DNA from: Schistocerca nitens
Taxonomy: Eukaryota; Arthropoda; Insecta; Orthoptera; Acrididae
DNA length: 64,000 bases
NCBI RefSeq assembly: GCF_023898315.1
Contig: NC_064619.1
Coordinates: 299,188,150-299,252,149 of the forward strand
Reading direction: 5' to 3'
Below, one piece after another: positions 21,271 to 32,346 of the stretch (positions are counted from its first letter, which is position 1; the number at the start of each line of letters is the position of its first letter). A program made the position numbers and the translations under genes. The notes beneath the pieces are model-generated. The model was not told the origin of the DNA. It was given only the letters and a program-made list of their open reading frames with translations, and made no database searches.

Positions 21271-21825
21271 ATTATAAATTAAATCTATTTCTTTTGAAAA
21301 AATGCTTTTAGGCACTATTAAAGTGAATAAAATTCCCATTTGTTAAAAGGAATTTGGTTATGATTTCATCAGTTACTCCCTGGCAACTACTTCCACGCTT
21401 ACATAACGTGATTAAATGTGTTAATGGTCTTGATGAATCGCTAGTAAATAAAACAAATTCTTAAGAATATTCTTTGAAAATAAATCACGGTTTACTATCC
21501 ATACATGTTATAAATCAGAGTCTAACACAGCAGTTTCTGTCTGTATGGGCGAGCTAATACCAAGAACTACTGTAGAGATTTAGATAAAATATTCACTAAC
21601 AGACAGACTGAGTCACAAGGAAGGCTTTGTTCAGGGTGTACCACAATTAATGGAGCAGATGCAAACAGTTGGAAGTACATTATACTAGAAGCGAAAACGC
21701 TCGAGTAAACATAAATGTCTCAGTAAACATAAAAAAAACGAACCGTTTGTGAGAGACCTGCAGCTTCGTGGTTACCGGCCACTAATGTGATTCTGAGCAA
21801 ACACCATACACTGATTCATGGCGTG

Positions 21826-22026
21826 CCGGCCGATGTGGCCGTGCGGTTCTAAGCACTTCAGTTTGGAACCGCGTGACCGCTACCGTCGCAGGTTCGAATC
21901 CTGCCTCGGGCATGGATGTGTATGATGTCCTTAGGTTAGTTAGGTTTAAGTAGTTCTAAGTTCTAGGGGACTGATGACCTCAGAAGTTAAGTCCCATAGT
22001 GCTCAGAGCCATTTGAACCATTTTTT
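21826..22026 (+). mobile_element. SINE family A
   Basis: Duplication ATTCATGGCGTG at 21814-21825 and ATTCACGGTGTG at 22027-22038. Full tRNA-like head and common body. It lies in the 5' untranslated part of the DD41D relic. Confidence 0.9.
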
Positions 22027-22219
22027 ATTCACGGTGTGATCTTTCTTTACTTTTTAGAGACCTGAAATTGTAAACAGAATGGATATGACATACACAGTCA
22101 GAGTACCAACCATGTGCGCTGTTCTCAGAGTGTAAGCTGTGTTATATGAGTGTTCGTGGTAACACGGACCATTACAGTAATGAGGTGTGTGCAGACATTA
22201 TTTCATGTATAGCACGGCA

Positions 22220-23070
22220 AAGGGCAATGCACGTGAGGCTACACACTTTTACGAAGAAGCATACCCTGCCTGGAGGCACTCCAAGGTATGAACACTTATA
22301 AGGGTGCCTCAACGCCTCCTACAAACTGGGAGCTTTGCACGTGCTGTGGAGCACATAGGCGTCTATGAATTACACCTGTGCTTCAAGATGTGGTGCTGGA
22401 AAAAATCGAACACTCTCCAGCACTCTCGACAACAATACTTGCCACACAAAGTCCTGGAAAGAACTACAATAGTGTTTGGAGAACAATCCATCGCAGTACA
22501 ATGTACCTGTACCATCCCAACAAGTTCCGTGTTGTAGTGAGGCGGACTTTGGTCCTAGACAAACATTCTGTCAATGGATGCAACAATAAACTGTAGGCAG
22601 TCCTACAATTGACAATAAAATTGTATTTACAGATGAAATTGGGTTCACTCATGATGGTGTTTTTAAGTATCACAAGTCTCACGTTTGGAGTCATCTAGGA
22701 TTCATATCAGAGACGTTTCTCATTCAATGTGTGGTTAGGAGTGCTAGATGATCGTCGTATTGGGCCGTCATTGTTACCAAACAAACTCAGTCGACGGAAT
22801 TACCTTCGGTTTCTGCAGCATCATCTTGCAGTACTGTTTGAGGATTTTACCTTAGAGCAACGCCAGAGGATGTGGTACATGAATGATGGAGTATCGGTCT
22901 ATTTTGCTGGTATGGTGAGGCATCTAAGGCACCGATTTGGCCAAAGATGGAATGAGCGTGGAGGACTTGTTCTGTGGCCTCCAAGATCACTTAATATGAA
23001 CACCATGGACTCCCGCATATGTAGTCATCTTGAAGGTGTAGTGTATACCACTCAGGTTAATACAATTTAG
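22220..23070 (+). pseudogene. DD41D transposase relic
   Basis: Readable blocks: VLEKIEHSPALSTT, FTDEIGFTHDGVF (first catalytic region), VWLGVLDDRRIGPSLLP, MWYMNDGVSVYFAG (second Asp) and WPPRSLNMNTMDSRIC (degenerate third-Asp region, 40 residues away). Several frameshifts and stops separate the blocks. The family motif SPDLNPLDFHLW is eroded, so it is older than the copies at 4227 and 60649. Confidence 0.75.
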
Positions 23071-23407
23071 GAAGTGGAGCCTTCAGTGTTTCTCAAGAAT
23101 TTCGAAATGATCTTGGCATGTTTGAAATAATTCAAAACTCATGCGGCAATGGATACAGGCCTGAACCTGAGTACAAGGATGACGCTTTGAACATCTCCGT
23201 TAACAACGAGTACAGTCATGTAATTATTGACATGTTCATTCAAAACACTTAAACTTCTACCAAAGTATCTCTAATAATCTTTCTTAATGTTGTGCAGTAT
23301 TGTTACCTTTTCTTAATTGGGATGACGTTCTCACAGTACCAAGTCACCGGTGACTGGTAACCATACAAAGTGGCAACTTTCTCGAAAATGGTTCGTTTGT
23401 GGAACTA

Positions 23408-24551
23408 CACTAATCAAACAGAACATTACGGCCACTGGCATGCCCACGACGACCTTGGATGTCAACTGGTGGCGTTGTGGGCACCTGACGCGATGGGGGA
23501 TCAGCCCAGCGAAGACATGGGCTGCAAATGGGAAATCCGTCGAGATAAACGACTTTGACAAAGGGCAGATTATAATTACGCTGAGCTTGTGAAAACGGTG
23601 AAGTTTTTCGAATGTTCACGTGCTATTGTCGTGAACATCTACGGAAAGAGGTAGAAGAACAGAGAAACTAAAACTAGGCGCTAAATGGTAGGACGCCCAC
23701 GACTATTCCCACAACGTGGGGTTCGGAGGCTTGTGTGCTCTGTACAGTAGGATAGATGGTGATCTGGGGCATCTCTGGCGAAAAAGCACAATACTGGCGC
23801 ACGTGCAAGTGCTTCGGAGCACACCGTCATTGTACAGTGTAGAATATGGAGCTCCACAGCAGATGACCCCTACCTGTTCACATGTTGACCCAATGACATC
23901 GTCAATTACGATTGCAGTGCGCACGTGACCATCGCGATTCGGCCGTCGACAAATGGAAACGTCTTGGCTCTTCGGGTGAATCACGCTTTTCCTACACTAG
24001 GTCTCCGGTTGTCACCACAAATGCCGTCATCGAGGTGAACGGTGGCTCGAAACACGCAGCGCAAGTTGGTTAGAAGCAATATTATGCTGGGGGAGACATT
24101 ATTATGGTCTTGCATGGGGCCTATGGTAGCAATCGAAGACACGCTGAGAGCTACGAATCACCTGCCTTCCTGCATGCTTGATGTCTTCCCCGAATGTGAT
24201 GTCATCTTTCAGGAGTATAATTGTCCGTGTCTCGGAGCCAGAAACATGCTACAGTGGTTTGAGAAGCATTATAGTGAACTCGCATTGAAGTCTCGACGAC
24301 CAAATTCGCCTGATGTAAATCCTAAGAAACCCATCTGGGTCATTATCGGGCGCCATCATTGCGTACGCAAATCAGCGGCCCGTCGTTTACGTAAATTGCA
24401 TGCCATGTGCGTAGACATCTAATGTTACATATCTCCACAAACCTACCAACAATCTTGGATCCCTGATAAGCAGAATCAATGATATGTATCTTCCCAAAGA
24501 CGGACAAACAAGCTATTAAGCAGGTGGTCGTAATGTTTTGGCTCATGAATG
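23408..24551 (+). mobile_element. Decayed Tc1-like element, 1.14 kb
   Basis: Left end CACTAATCAAACAGAACATTACGGCCAC; the right end mirrors it as GTGGTCGTAATGTTTTGGCTC. TA flanks at 23406-23407 and 24552-24553. The plus-strand transposase relic (about 23970-24422) reads SGESRFSYTR and, in another frame, FQEYNCPCLGARNMLQWFEKHY and SPDVNPKKPIW in place of the family's SPDLNPIENLW. All three catalytic positions are damaged. It resembles the relic at 2052-2935 (both have WFEK after the second Asp). Confidence 0.72.
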
Positions 24552-24553
24552 TA

Positions 24554-25530
24554 TGGTTACTAAAACTTCTTTTGCTTCTGATATTGTGTACTTTCGACCA
24601 TATTCAATTGTGTCATTAATTATTAGACATCGTTTATATAATTTATTACAACCAAGTAATGTTTAGTGTGTAATATGTGTATTTTTAATTGTTGTATATT
24701 TGATAGGCGTTTGGAGAGACATCTCGATGGGACACCTTCCTTGTGTTGCTTAGTATGGTGTGAACCCGTCTTGTCTAAAAAACTATAGGAGCGCTCCTCA
24801 AATGTTAATATTAAAAAAGGAAGAGAAGGGGAAGCCAGGACGCCAGTTTCCAAGAGACTAGCTCTTGTCTGAAATGAATAATTTAACTGAAGAGTGGGAG
24901 TGTAACACAAAACTGTTTAAAAACTGCATATGTGGGCGTTAGATGATAGGTTAATGTTGTAAAACATTTACTAGAGTGGAAATTATTTATTTTGTTAATA
25001 AAAATATCATAGTCATCATTTTGGAGAACATTTTCCATTGACACATGGGAATTGCGCAGACTTGTGGAGACGAGTTAGAAGTCTGTTTCGGTAGAGAACT
25101 CATGGTGTAGGGATTCTAAATAGAGCATCTGGGGATTCTGAAGAGATCACCTGGAGATCTTGAGAGAAGCATTGACATTATACTTCCCCCAGCAGATGTA
25201 GAGATGGGATATACCTGCAATTGGCAGCTGATGTGTTGCAAACGTGATCATGGCACTTTCTACACTACTGAATGGATAATATGGCGAGAAATGGCAATTT
25301 AGGTGAGCAGAGTATGAAAACTGTTAAGCGTTTTTAGGCTCTTCGCTGGGTTCAAGTACGTAACGTGAATCTTCTGATTTTCTCGAGTGTCTAAAGGCTC
25401 ATCATGACTAGAGCAGTGACGTTATTTGCATATCGTAGTTTTTCATTCTTCTAATGCAATGAGGCAATCACAGTATCTCCCCTGTGGATTTGTCTTTCCT
25501 TAATTCATTTGTAAGATCCCTGTTTTGTCC
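24554..25530. other. No recognisable gene
   Basis: AT-rich sequence without motif-bearing frames. Confidence 0.4.
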
Positions 25531-25542
25531 CATTCATCAAAA

Positions 25543-25733
25543 AAATGGCTCTGAGCACTATGGGAATTTACTTCTGATGTCATCAGTCCCCTAGAACTTA
25601 GAACTACTTAAACCTAACTAACCTAAGGACATCACACACACCCATGCCCGAGGCAGGATTCGAACCTGCGACCGTAGCGGTCGCACAGTTCCAGATTGTA
25701 GCGCCTAGAACCGCTCGGCCACCCCCGCCCGCT
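25543..25733 (-). mobile_element. SINE family A
   Basis: Duplication CATTCATCAAAA at 25531-25542 and CATCCATCAAAA at 25734-25745. Minus strand has a B box, GGTTCGAATCC, and the common body. Confidence 0.88.
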
Positions 25734-25745
25734 CATCCATCAAAA

Positions 25746-26289
25746 CTATCCAGTCTTACTCTAGTCATTTAAGAGTTAGTCTGAACTATTTCCCTGTTGA
25801 TAATGGTCAGTTTTCGTGTTACCTGCATTTTTCAAGATCGAATAGATGCTGTGATTATTTCTTGTTCATGTAGATGTTAGTAGTGCACTTTACAATAAAT
25901 AAGGGTTAATTTGGAACAGTGTTTCATTCCTTAGTTAGAAAATTCCCCTGTTTATTATCTTTTTTTGAGTTGTTCCTTATGGCCATCTTTTCCCTATTAG
26001 TTTCCATTGCACTATGGTTTTATTACAGCATATGACTCCATGCAGAGTGAACCGTCAGCCAGTCCAACAAATGTGTATCATTCTGACATCCACAGATGTA
26101 TGTCTAACACCCAGTTAACGCTTCACATGTACTCAAATCCCAAACTCAGGCAGCTTCTAAAGGAAGCCAATAATCCATCTCTCAAATCTTCATGAATCAT
26201 AAGACTGTGACAAATACTAACAAACATACGGAGGCTTAGTGACAATTTTTTTCCGATGAATAGTGGGATGGTGTTCATTGTGGTGCATT
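25746..26289. other. No recognisable gene
   Basis: Sequence between a SINE and the left arm of the large inverted repeat. No motif seen. Confidence 0.35.
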
Positions 26290-26929
26290 TTGTTTGTGCA
26301 AGTAACATACATTCAGGGGTAATCATACATTCAGGGCAAACATGATTGATTTATGACACCTACCCCTTAACCTTCTGTTCTGTTCATTGATTTATGACCC
26401 CTAGGGATAGGTATCCTTCTGTGAAAGCTCTCACCCCCCCCCCCCCCAATTCCACCTCCCCAAGCCCTCCCCCTCCCCATCGCCGATACAAGCACACTTA
26501 TGATATCAATTGACTAATTAATTAAATTGATCAATTAATTACCCTCCCCCTCCAAGGAAATCCCAAACACTTCCCTCCCATCTTGCACTTCTCTCACCTC
26601 CCACACCTGGAAATTGGTGACAAAAAAATCGGTGTGTGCTGGACTGGAAGGGTCCCATGGTAGGAAATTCAACTACACTGCAGAGGGTATAATAATATAT
26701 TGTTTATTTATATTTGGAGGGGTTGGATCTCTCTTTTATTTGGCAGGAAAAGCTCATCATTATTTGCTGTTTTGTATGATACAGATCTTATAAACTATAT
26801 TGAAAAGAAATAATTAAATATATTGTTTTTTTTTCAGTTGCACAAGGAATACGGTCACGAAATCGACATCAACATAACTCAGCACACTTAATTACACAGT
26901 TAAAAATATCTCGATCACATCTTCACACC

Positions 26930-27132
26930 GCCGGCCGAAGTGGCCGTGCGGTTAAAGGCGCTGCAGTCTGGAACCGCAAGACCGCTACGGTCGCAGGTTC
27001 GAATCCTGCCTCGGGCATGGATGTTTGTGATGTCCTTAGGTTAGTTAGGTTTAAGTAGTTCTAAGTTCTAGGGGACTAATGACGTCAGCAGTTGAGTCCC
27101 ATAGTGCTCAGAGCCATTTGAATCATTTGAAC
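26930..27132 (+). mobile_element. SINE family A
   Basis: Duplication CATCTTCACACC at 26918-26929 and 27133-27144. The right arm has the uninterrupted site near 41580-41600. Confidence 0.92.
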
Positions 27133-27410
27133 CATCTTCACACCAACTGCAGGACAGACATGCCGGCTGTTTCGTGTATTCCCGCGTGTGCAGGTTGGGA
27201 CGGAGGCCCGCACACAGGGCCGGCTTATGCTGTGTGCAGAGCGGATGTCGCGCTAATCCGCGAACAAAGCACCATGTGATGGCACCCATGTGCGCTGCTG
27301 TGCTGACAGATAAGGGGTGGCAGGAAGCACTAGCTTTCCACTGCCACAAACATCAAACATGATGTCCTGCTCTGATTGCAGTGCTACAGATTGACGGTGG
27401 GAATAACATG

Positions 27411-27620
27411 TCACAAAAAAACGATAAACATTCCACAAAGATCACAAAGAAACCGCCTAACATGTGTACCGAAAACAGACTCTACAAAACATGCACCTGA
27501 TAACAGTTCCGAGCAAATGCAATTTGCTACAAAAATAACACTCTTACTGCACTTTGCTGGAACCTTCAGGACGACATGTCTGCTTCCCATGGAGTCTGGA
27601 AGTCTTGTGCCCAGGCCCAC
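27411..27620 (-). CDS. Hypothetical 69-aa frame, conserved in both arms
   Basis: Minus strand begins MGLGTRLPDSMGSRHVV and contains CICSELLSGACF and FLCDLCGMF. The matching frame in the other arm (41117-41326, plus) is also open over about 65 codons with no indel and keeps GLGTRLPDS, CIC.EL..GACF and CDLCGMF. Two Cys-x2-Cys-like spacings could bind a metal, but I recognise no family. Either a piece of a once-coding ORF of the repeat, or chance. Confidence 0.3.
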   Translation of the reverse strand: MGLGTRLPDSMGSRHVVLKVPAKCSKSVIFVANCICSELLSGACFVESVFGTHVRRFLCDLCGMFIVFL

Positions 27621-28093
27621 AGCTAACTAGTGGGTCATACAAGCACCATCAAGTGACATCAGTACAAACTACCGACTGGTGATCACATCAAAAACCGTGA
27701 CGTGGTACATCCTCAATGAGGGGTCTTGTAGGCAGAGATCGCTAGGACACTCCTCCATGCGCTACCTAGACCCACATGGTCACAAGGACAGCCAAATGCA
27801 TACAGAGCAGTAGTTCACTATTCACTCACAGAAGAAGCCCTACGAGCATCGCCACCTGCACAGTAAAGAGACTCCAGTGCGGAAGTCGGCGTCCTTTTAA
27901 TATTTGATATCTGGGAAACCACCTCTGCTCTCTGTCAAGTGGTTACCGCCCGTCTGTATGAACCAACATATGGAAACACAAACAGATCAAGATGTCCTCC
28001 CCACATCTGCAGCCTTCCATCTCTATCCCTTGTCCCCCTCGCCCCTCATGCAGACCTGGTGCTTGTAGTTCGTATATCCCTTTGTTCTCACAA

Positions 28094-28279
28094 AAAAATG
28101 GCTCTGAGCACTATGGGACTTAACATCTGAGGTCATCAGTCCCCTAGAACTTAGAACTACTTAAACCTAACTAACCTAAGGACATCACACACATCCATGG
28201 CCGAGGCAGGATTCGAACCTGAGACCGTAGCGGACGCGCGGTTCCAGACTGAAGCGCCTAGAATCGCTCGGCCACTCCG
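28094..28279 (-). mobile_element. SINE family A
   Basis: Duplication TGTTCTCACAA at 28083-28093 and 28280-28290. Absent from the matching place in the right arm (about 40590-40640). Confidence 0.9.
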
Positions 28280-28397
28280 TGTTCTCACAATTCCACTGCT
28301 ATGGAAGCCTGTAGTGGATGGAACAAACGCATTCGAGAACTAGTACGTAGCATCTTCATGTGCCACACTAACCCCTCCATTGTTCTGAACAAAGCGG

Positions 28398-28557
28398 GTT
28401 CGATTCCCGGCGGGGTCAGGGATTTTCTTTGCCTCGTGATGGCTGGGTGTTGTGTGTGATGTCCTTAGGTTAGTTAGGTTTAAGTAGTTCTAAGTTCTAG
28501 GGGACTGATGACCATAGATGTTAAGTCCCATAGTGCTCAGAGCCATTTGAACCATTT
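28398..28557 (+). mobile_element. 5'-truncated SINE with head type B
   Basis: Duplication GAACAAAGCGG at 28387-28397 and 28558-28568. Starts within the B box (GGTTCGATTCC) of the same alternative head as 4364-4578, then the common body. The right arm has the empty site near 40500-40515. Confidence 0.9.
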
Positions 28558-28985
28558 GAACAAAGCGGCAGATACCTGGGAAATCCCCAGTCCTTCTGAA
28601 AATGCAAGGCTGTGGATTTCTTGAAAATATTCCCTGAATCTATCAGATTCATTGACATATTAATGAATTAAATCCATGCTCTTTGTGTGCAGGGATTTTT
28701 TCCTTGTACCTACTGGTGGATACTAGGATTCTATCCTAAAACCACATAGTTTCAAACCTTTCTGGATTTTTTCCCCTTGCCTCCTGTTGGTGGATACTGG
28801 CACAGCTAGGCAAGAAGTCCATTACGTTGGAGGCAGCTGAGAATATTAATTTTCAGCTCAATAACATGCTATTTTTCTTTAAAAAAAATCTGTGGAGGCG
28901 TTGGATTGATGTGTGTAATCACTATAGGAAACAATACTTTGATCAATCGGGAATTTGACTTTATGATCCGTTTTTTAAAGCACCC

Positions 28986-29425
28986 TACATCTATATCTAC
29001 ATATATACTCCGCTAGCCACCAAGCAGTGTGTGGCGGAGGGCACAATTCGCGCCAAAGTCATATTTCCCCCCCTGTGTTCCACTCGCGGATCGCGCGAGG
29101 GAGAAAAGACTGTCTGAACGCCTCAGTACGAGCTCTAATTTCCCTTATCTTTGAATGGTGATCATTGCTCGATTTGAAAGTTGGTGGTAATAATATATGT
29201 TCTACATCCTTGGCGAAGATCGGATTTCGGGATTTAGTGAGCAGCCCCTTCCGTTTAGCGCGTCGTCTATCTGCAAGTGTGTCCCACTTCAAACTTTCTA
29301 TGAGATTTGTAACGCTCTCGCGATGTCTAAATGTACCAGTCACGAATCTTGCTGCTCTTCTTTGGACCTTCTCAATCTCTTGAATCAGACCCAACTGGTC
29401 CCATAAAGTCGAACTAACGTATGGT
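28986..29425 (-). pseudogene. CR1-like LINE 3' fragment
   Basis: Minus strand reads IEKVQRRAARFVTG, SLKWDTLADRRRAKRKGLL, EHILLPPTFKSS and KIREIRARTEAFRQSFLPRA, the far C-terminus of a CR1-type RT. It ends in a 3' UTR with TCCGCCACACAC and a TGTAGA-type tail (28986-29010 on plus as CTACATCTATATC). The same C-terminus is at 56676-57351. Heavily 5' truncated. Confidence 0.85.
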
Positions 29426-30068
29426 AAGCATATGGGAACACAAACAGACCAAGATGTCCTCCCCGAATCTGCACCCTTCCATCCCTGTCCCTTGTCCTCC
29501 ACCCCACCCCCCCCCGCCGCCCCTCTTTATCTCAGCTACCCCAGGATGAAGAATGAGGAGGAGGAGGAGGGATCTAGCATGTGAAAGGATAGTAACAACA
29601 ACGAATACCACTCCCACATTTCTGCTGAAGAAGAGTCCACTGGACTGTATTGAGAAGCAGTAAACAACACACACTTAAACCACGTCCCATTCCATACTAG
29701 TAGTTGCCACAGTTAGATTTAAGAGCTCACTGAAACAATCGCACATCCCACACTCTCATGTCCCAATGCCCACATACAGCGCCGTAGGCCAGATGTCACG
29801 CAGCGTAATTTACCGCCTGGAAGCGTGTCTCAGTGATTGTGCCAGACCTGCAACCAGACTCGGCCAACTGGATAGGACCGACTAGTCGTGGGGGGTGTCC
29901 ATGACGACCAGTGTGGTAAGAATTCGAACATTATCAAAACATCCATTACCAATACTTGTCAGCGTTCAATATTGAATCTTCTCAAATATCCACGTGAAAA
30001 TCGATGAATATTCGCGACACACGCGATCACGAAGGCTGCCCAACGCATACTGTGTATTAGTTCGCTAT

Positions 30069-30692
30069 TCACCAGCCCAGAAGGCGCACAGTTACGTCAA
30101 TTGTATCTCCGTTCCCCACCTGACCAGTTCGGGAGACACAGCGACGGCTTGCGCCATAATCCAGAAATGTGAATTCGTTCACGTCGCTGGCTGCCTCCAT
30201 CACGCACCCAGCCGGCCGGCATAGTCGTCCTAGGAAACAATTCACATAATTATCAGTGTAATTACAATTAAATATTACGATTGCAGCCACAATCTGGTGA
30301 CATTTGTCAGTGAAAAAAATATCAGAAATAACTCCTTCTAACAGATGCGCCTCTGGAAATATCAACTGCCCACGTAAATCTATATCCTCCTTATGACTGG
30401 ACATAAATGCCACGTAAAATCTTTCATCCCTCTTAGGTCGATGCACAGAAATCGCAGTTTTCCACATCATATCCATACCTGCCTTATAACCGGACATAGT
30501 CATTTTCTTTGTACATGTCGGAACTCTTACCATAGTAACTTTACACCCAAAAACATACTTTATAAGACTGCTGATCACTATCACATATCCCCTAATAAAT
30601 TTAATACTTCGCCAATAAATGAATTCTGGTGGCACCAAACAATACTGAGTGAAAATTCCGGGATGGATGGACATGCTCAATTTGTTTTTCAT
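30069..30692 (-). CDS. Hypothetical 207-aa frame in left arm
   Basis: The longest frame in the arms that is not a known transposon gene. Visible: FIYWRSIKFIRGYVIV near the N-terminus, VRVPTCTKKMTMSGYKAG, then HRPKRDERFYVAFMSSHKED and IFNCNYTDNYVNCFLGRLC. The right arm keeps the C-terminal half open (38733-38996, 87 aa) but has stops upstream. I recognise no family. It may be a fragment of a protein once encoded by the inverted repeat's parent element. Confidence 0.3.
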   Translation of the reverse strand: MKNKLSMSIHPGIFTQYCLVPPEFIYWRSIKFIRGYVIVISSLIKYVFGCKVTMVRVPTCTKKMTMSGYKAGMDMMWKTAISVHRPKRDERFYVAFMSSHKEDIDLRGQLIFPEAHLLEGVISDIFFTDKCHQIVAAIVIFNCNYTDNYVNCFLGRLCRPAGCVMEAASDVNEFTFLDYGASRRCVSRTGQVGNGDTIDVTVRLLGW

Positions 30693-30923
30693 GCGTGTGG
30701 TAGCAGTGTGCCTTAGGAAGAGAGACGTAATCGTCTTATGGGCGACCAGCTATCAGAAACACGATCGCATTGGCTATGTTAGTGTTATCTTGCATAAAAA
30801 GTGGTCTTGGTTCTACAGGCATGCACAAGTACCTTGTTAAAAAGTATACATGCTTTATTTCGAGGTATGGTATTACTTCCGAATGAAGTGATCTTCCACG
30901 CAAGTACCGCGACATTGAATATA

Positions 30924-32346
30924 CACTCCTGGAAATGGAAATAAGAACACCGTGAATTCATTGTCCCAGGAAGGGGAAACTTTATTGACACATTCCTGGG
31001 GTTACATACATCACATGATCACACTGACAGAACCACAGGCACATAGACACAGGCAACAGAGCATGCACAATGTCGGCACTAGTACAGTGTATATCCACCT
31101 TTCGCAGCAATGCAGATTGCTATTCTCCCATGGAGACGATCGTAGAGATGCTGGATGTAGTCCTGTGGAACGGCTTGCCATGCCATTTCCACCTGGCGCC
31201 TCAGTTTGACCAGCGTTCGTGCCGGACGTGCAGACCGCGTGAGACGACGCTTCATCCAGTCCCAAACATGCTCAATTGGGGGACAGATCCGGAGATCTTG
31301 CTGGCCAGGGTAGTTGACTTACACCTTCTAGAGCACGTTGGATGGCACGGGATGCATGCGGACGTGCATTGTCCTGTTGGAACAGCAAGTTCCCTTGCCG
31401 GTCTAGGAATGGTAGAACGATGGGTTCGATGACGGTTTGGATGTACCGTGCACTATGCAGTGTCCCCTCGACGATCACCAGTGGTGTACGGCCAGTGTAG
31501 GAGATCGCTCCCCACACCATGATGCCGGGTGTTGGCCCTGTGTGCCTCGGTCGTATGCAGTCCTGATTGTGGCGCTCACCTGCACGGCGCCAAACACGCA
31601 TACGACCATCATTGGCACCAAGGCAGAAGCGACTCTCATCGCTGAAGACGACACGTCTCCATTCGTCCCTCCATTCACGCCTGTCGCGACACCACTGGAG
31701 GCGGGCTGCACGATGTTGGGGCGTGAGCGGAAGACGGCCTAACGGTGTGCGGGACCGTAGCCCAGCTTCATGGAGACGGTTGCGAATGGTCCTCGCCGAT
31801 ACCCCAGGAGCAACAGTGTCCCTAATTTGCTGGGAAGTGGCGGTGCGGTCCCCTACGGCACTGCGTAGGATCCTACGGTCTTGGCGTGCATCCGTACGTC
31901 GCTGCGATCCGGTCCCAGCTCGACAGGCACGTGCACCTTCCGCCGACCACTGGCGACAACATCGATGTACTGTGGAGACCTCACGCCCCACGTGTTGAGC
32001 AATTCGGCGGTACGTCCACCCGGCCTCCCGCATGCCCACTATACGCCCTCGCTCAAAGTCCGTCAACTGCACATACGGTTCACGTCCACGCTGTCGCGGC
32101 ATGCTACCAGTGTTAAAGACTGCGATGGAGCTCCGTATGCCACGGCAAATTGGCTGACACTGACGGCGGCGGTGCACAAATGCTGCGCAGCTAGCGCCAT
32201 TCGACGGCCAACACCGCGGTTCCTGGTGTGTCCGCTGTGCCGTGCGTGTGATCATTGCTTGTACAGCCCTCTCGCAGTGTCCGGAGCAAGTATGGTGGGT
32301 CTGACACACCGGTGTCAATGTGTTCTTTTTTCCATTTCCAGGAGTG
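30924..32346 (-). mobile_element. Tc1-like element, copy B (1.42 kb)
   Basis: Ends CACTCCTGGAAATG and CATTTCCAGGAGTG, TA at 30922-30923 and 32347-32348. The right arm of the large inverted repeat has the exact empty site (GACATTGAATATAGATGG, reversed, near 38190-38207), so copy B inserted after the arms formed. Confidence 0.95.
31079..32102 (-). pseudogene. Tc1-like transposase, copy B, one frameshift
   Basis: Start at 32102 (MPRQRGREPYVQL). Open through helix-turn-helix, FSDESRF (first Asp) and FQQDNARPH (second Asp), to SPDLSPN, where one extra T near 31275-31276 shifts the frame just before the catalytic Glu (IEHVW in copy A). The Trp codon that is TAG in copy A is intact here. The 32-residue spacing matches copy A. 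After the shift the remaining C-terminus is preserved in another frame. Confidence 0.9.

Larger units (their letters stand above)
21632..23300 (+). mobile_element. Decayed DD41D element
   Basis: Starts with CAGGGTGTACCACAATTAAT at 21632, an end typical of this group, and carries a transposase relic. The right end was not found. A SINE is inserted at 21826-22026. Confidence 0.65.

Noticed and set aside
21826-22026. tRNA genes (many tRNA-like A and B boxes in the window)
   Set aside because: Every one seen is joined to a SINE body and most have flanking target duplications; none has a clean closed acceptor stem.
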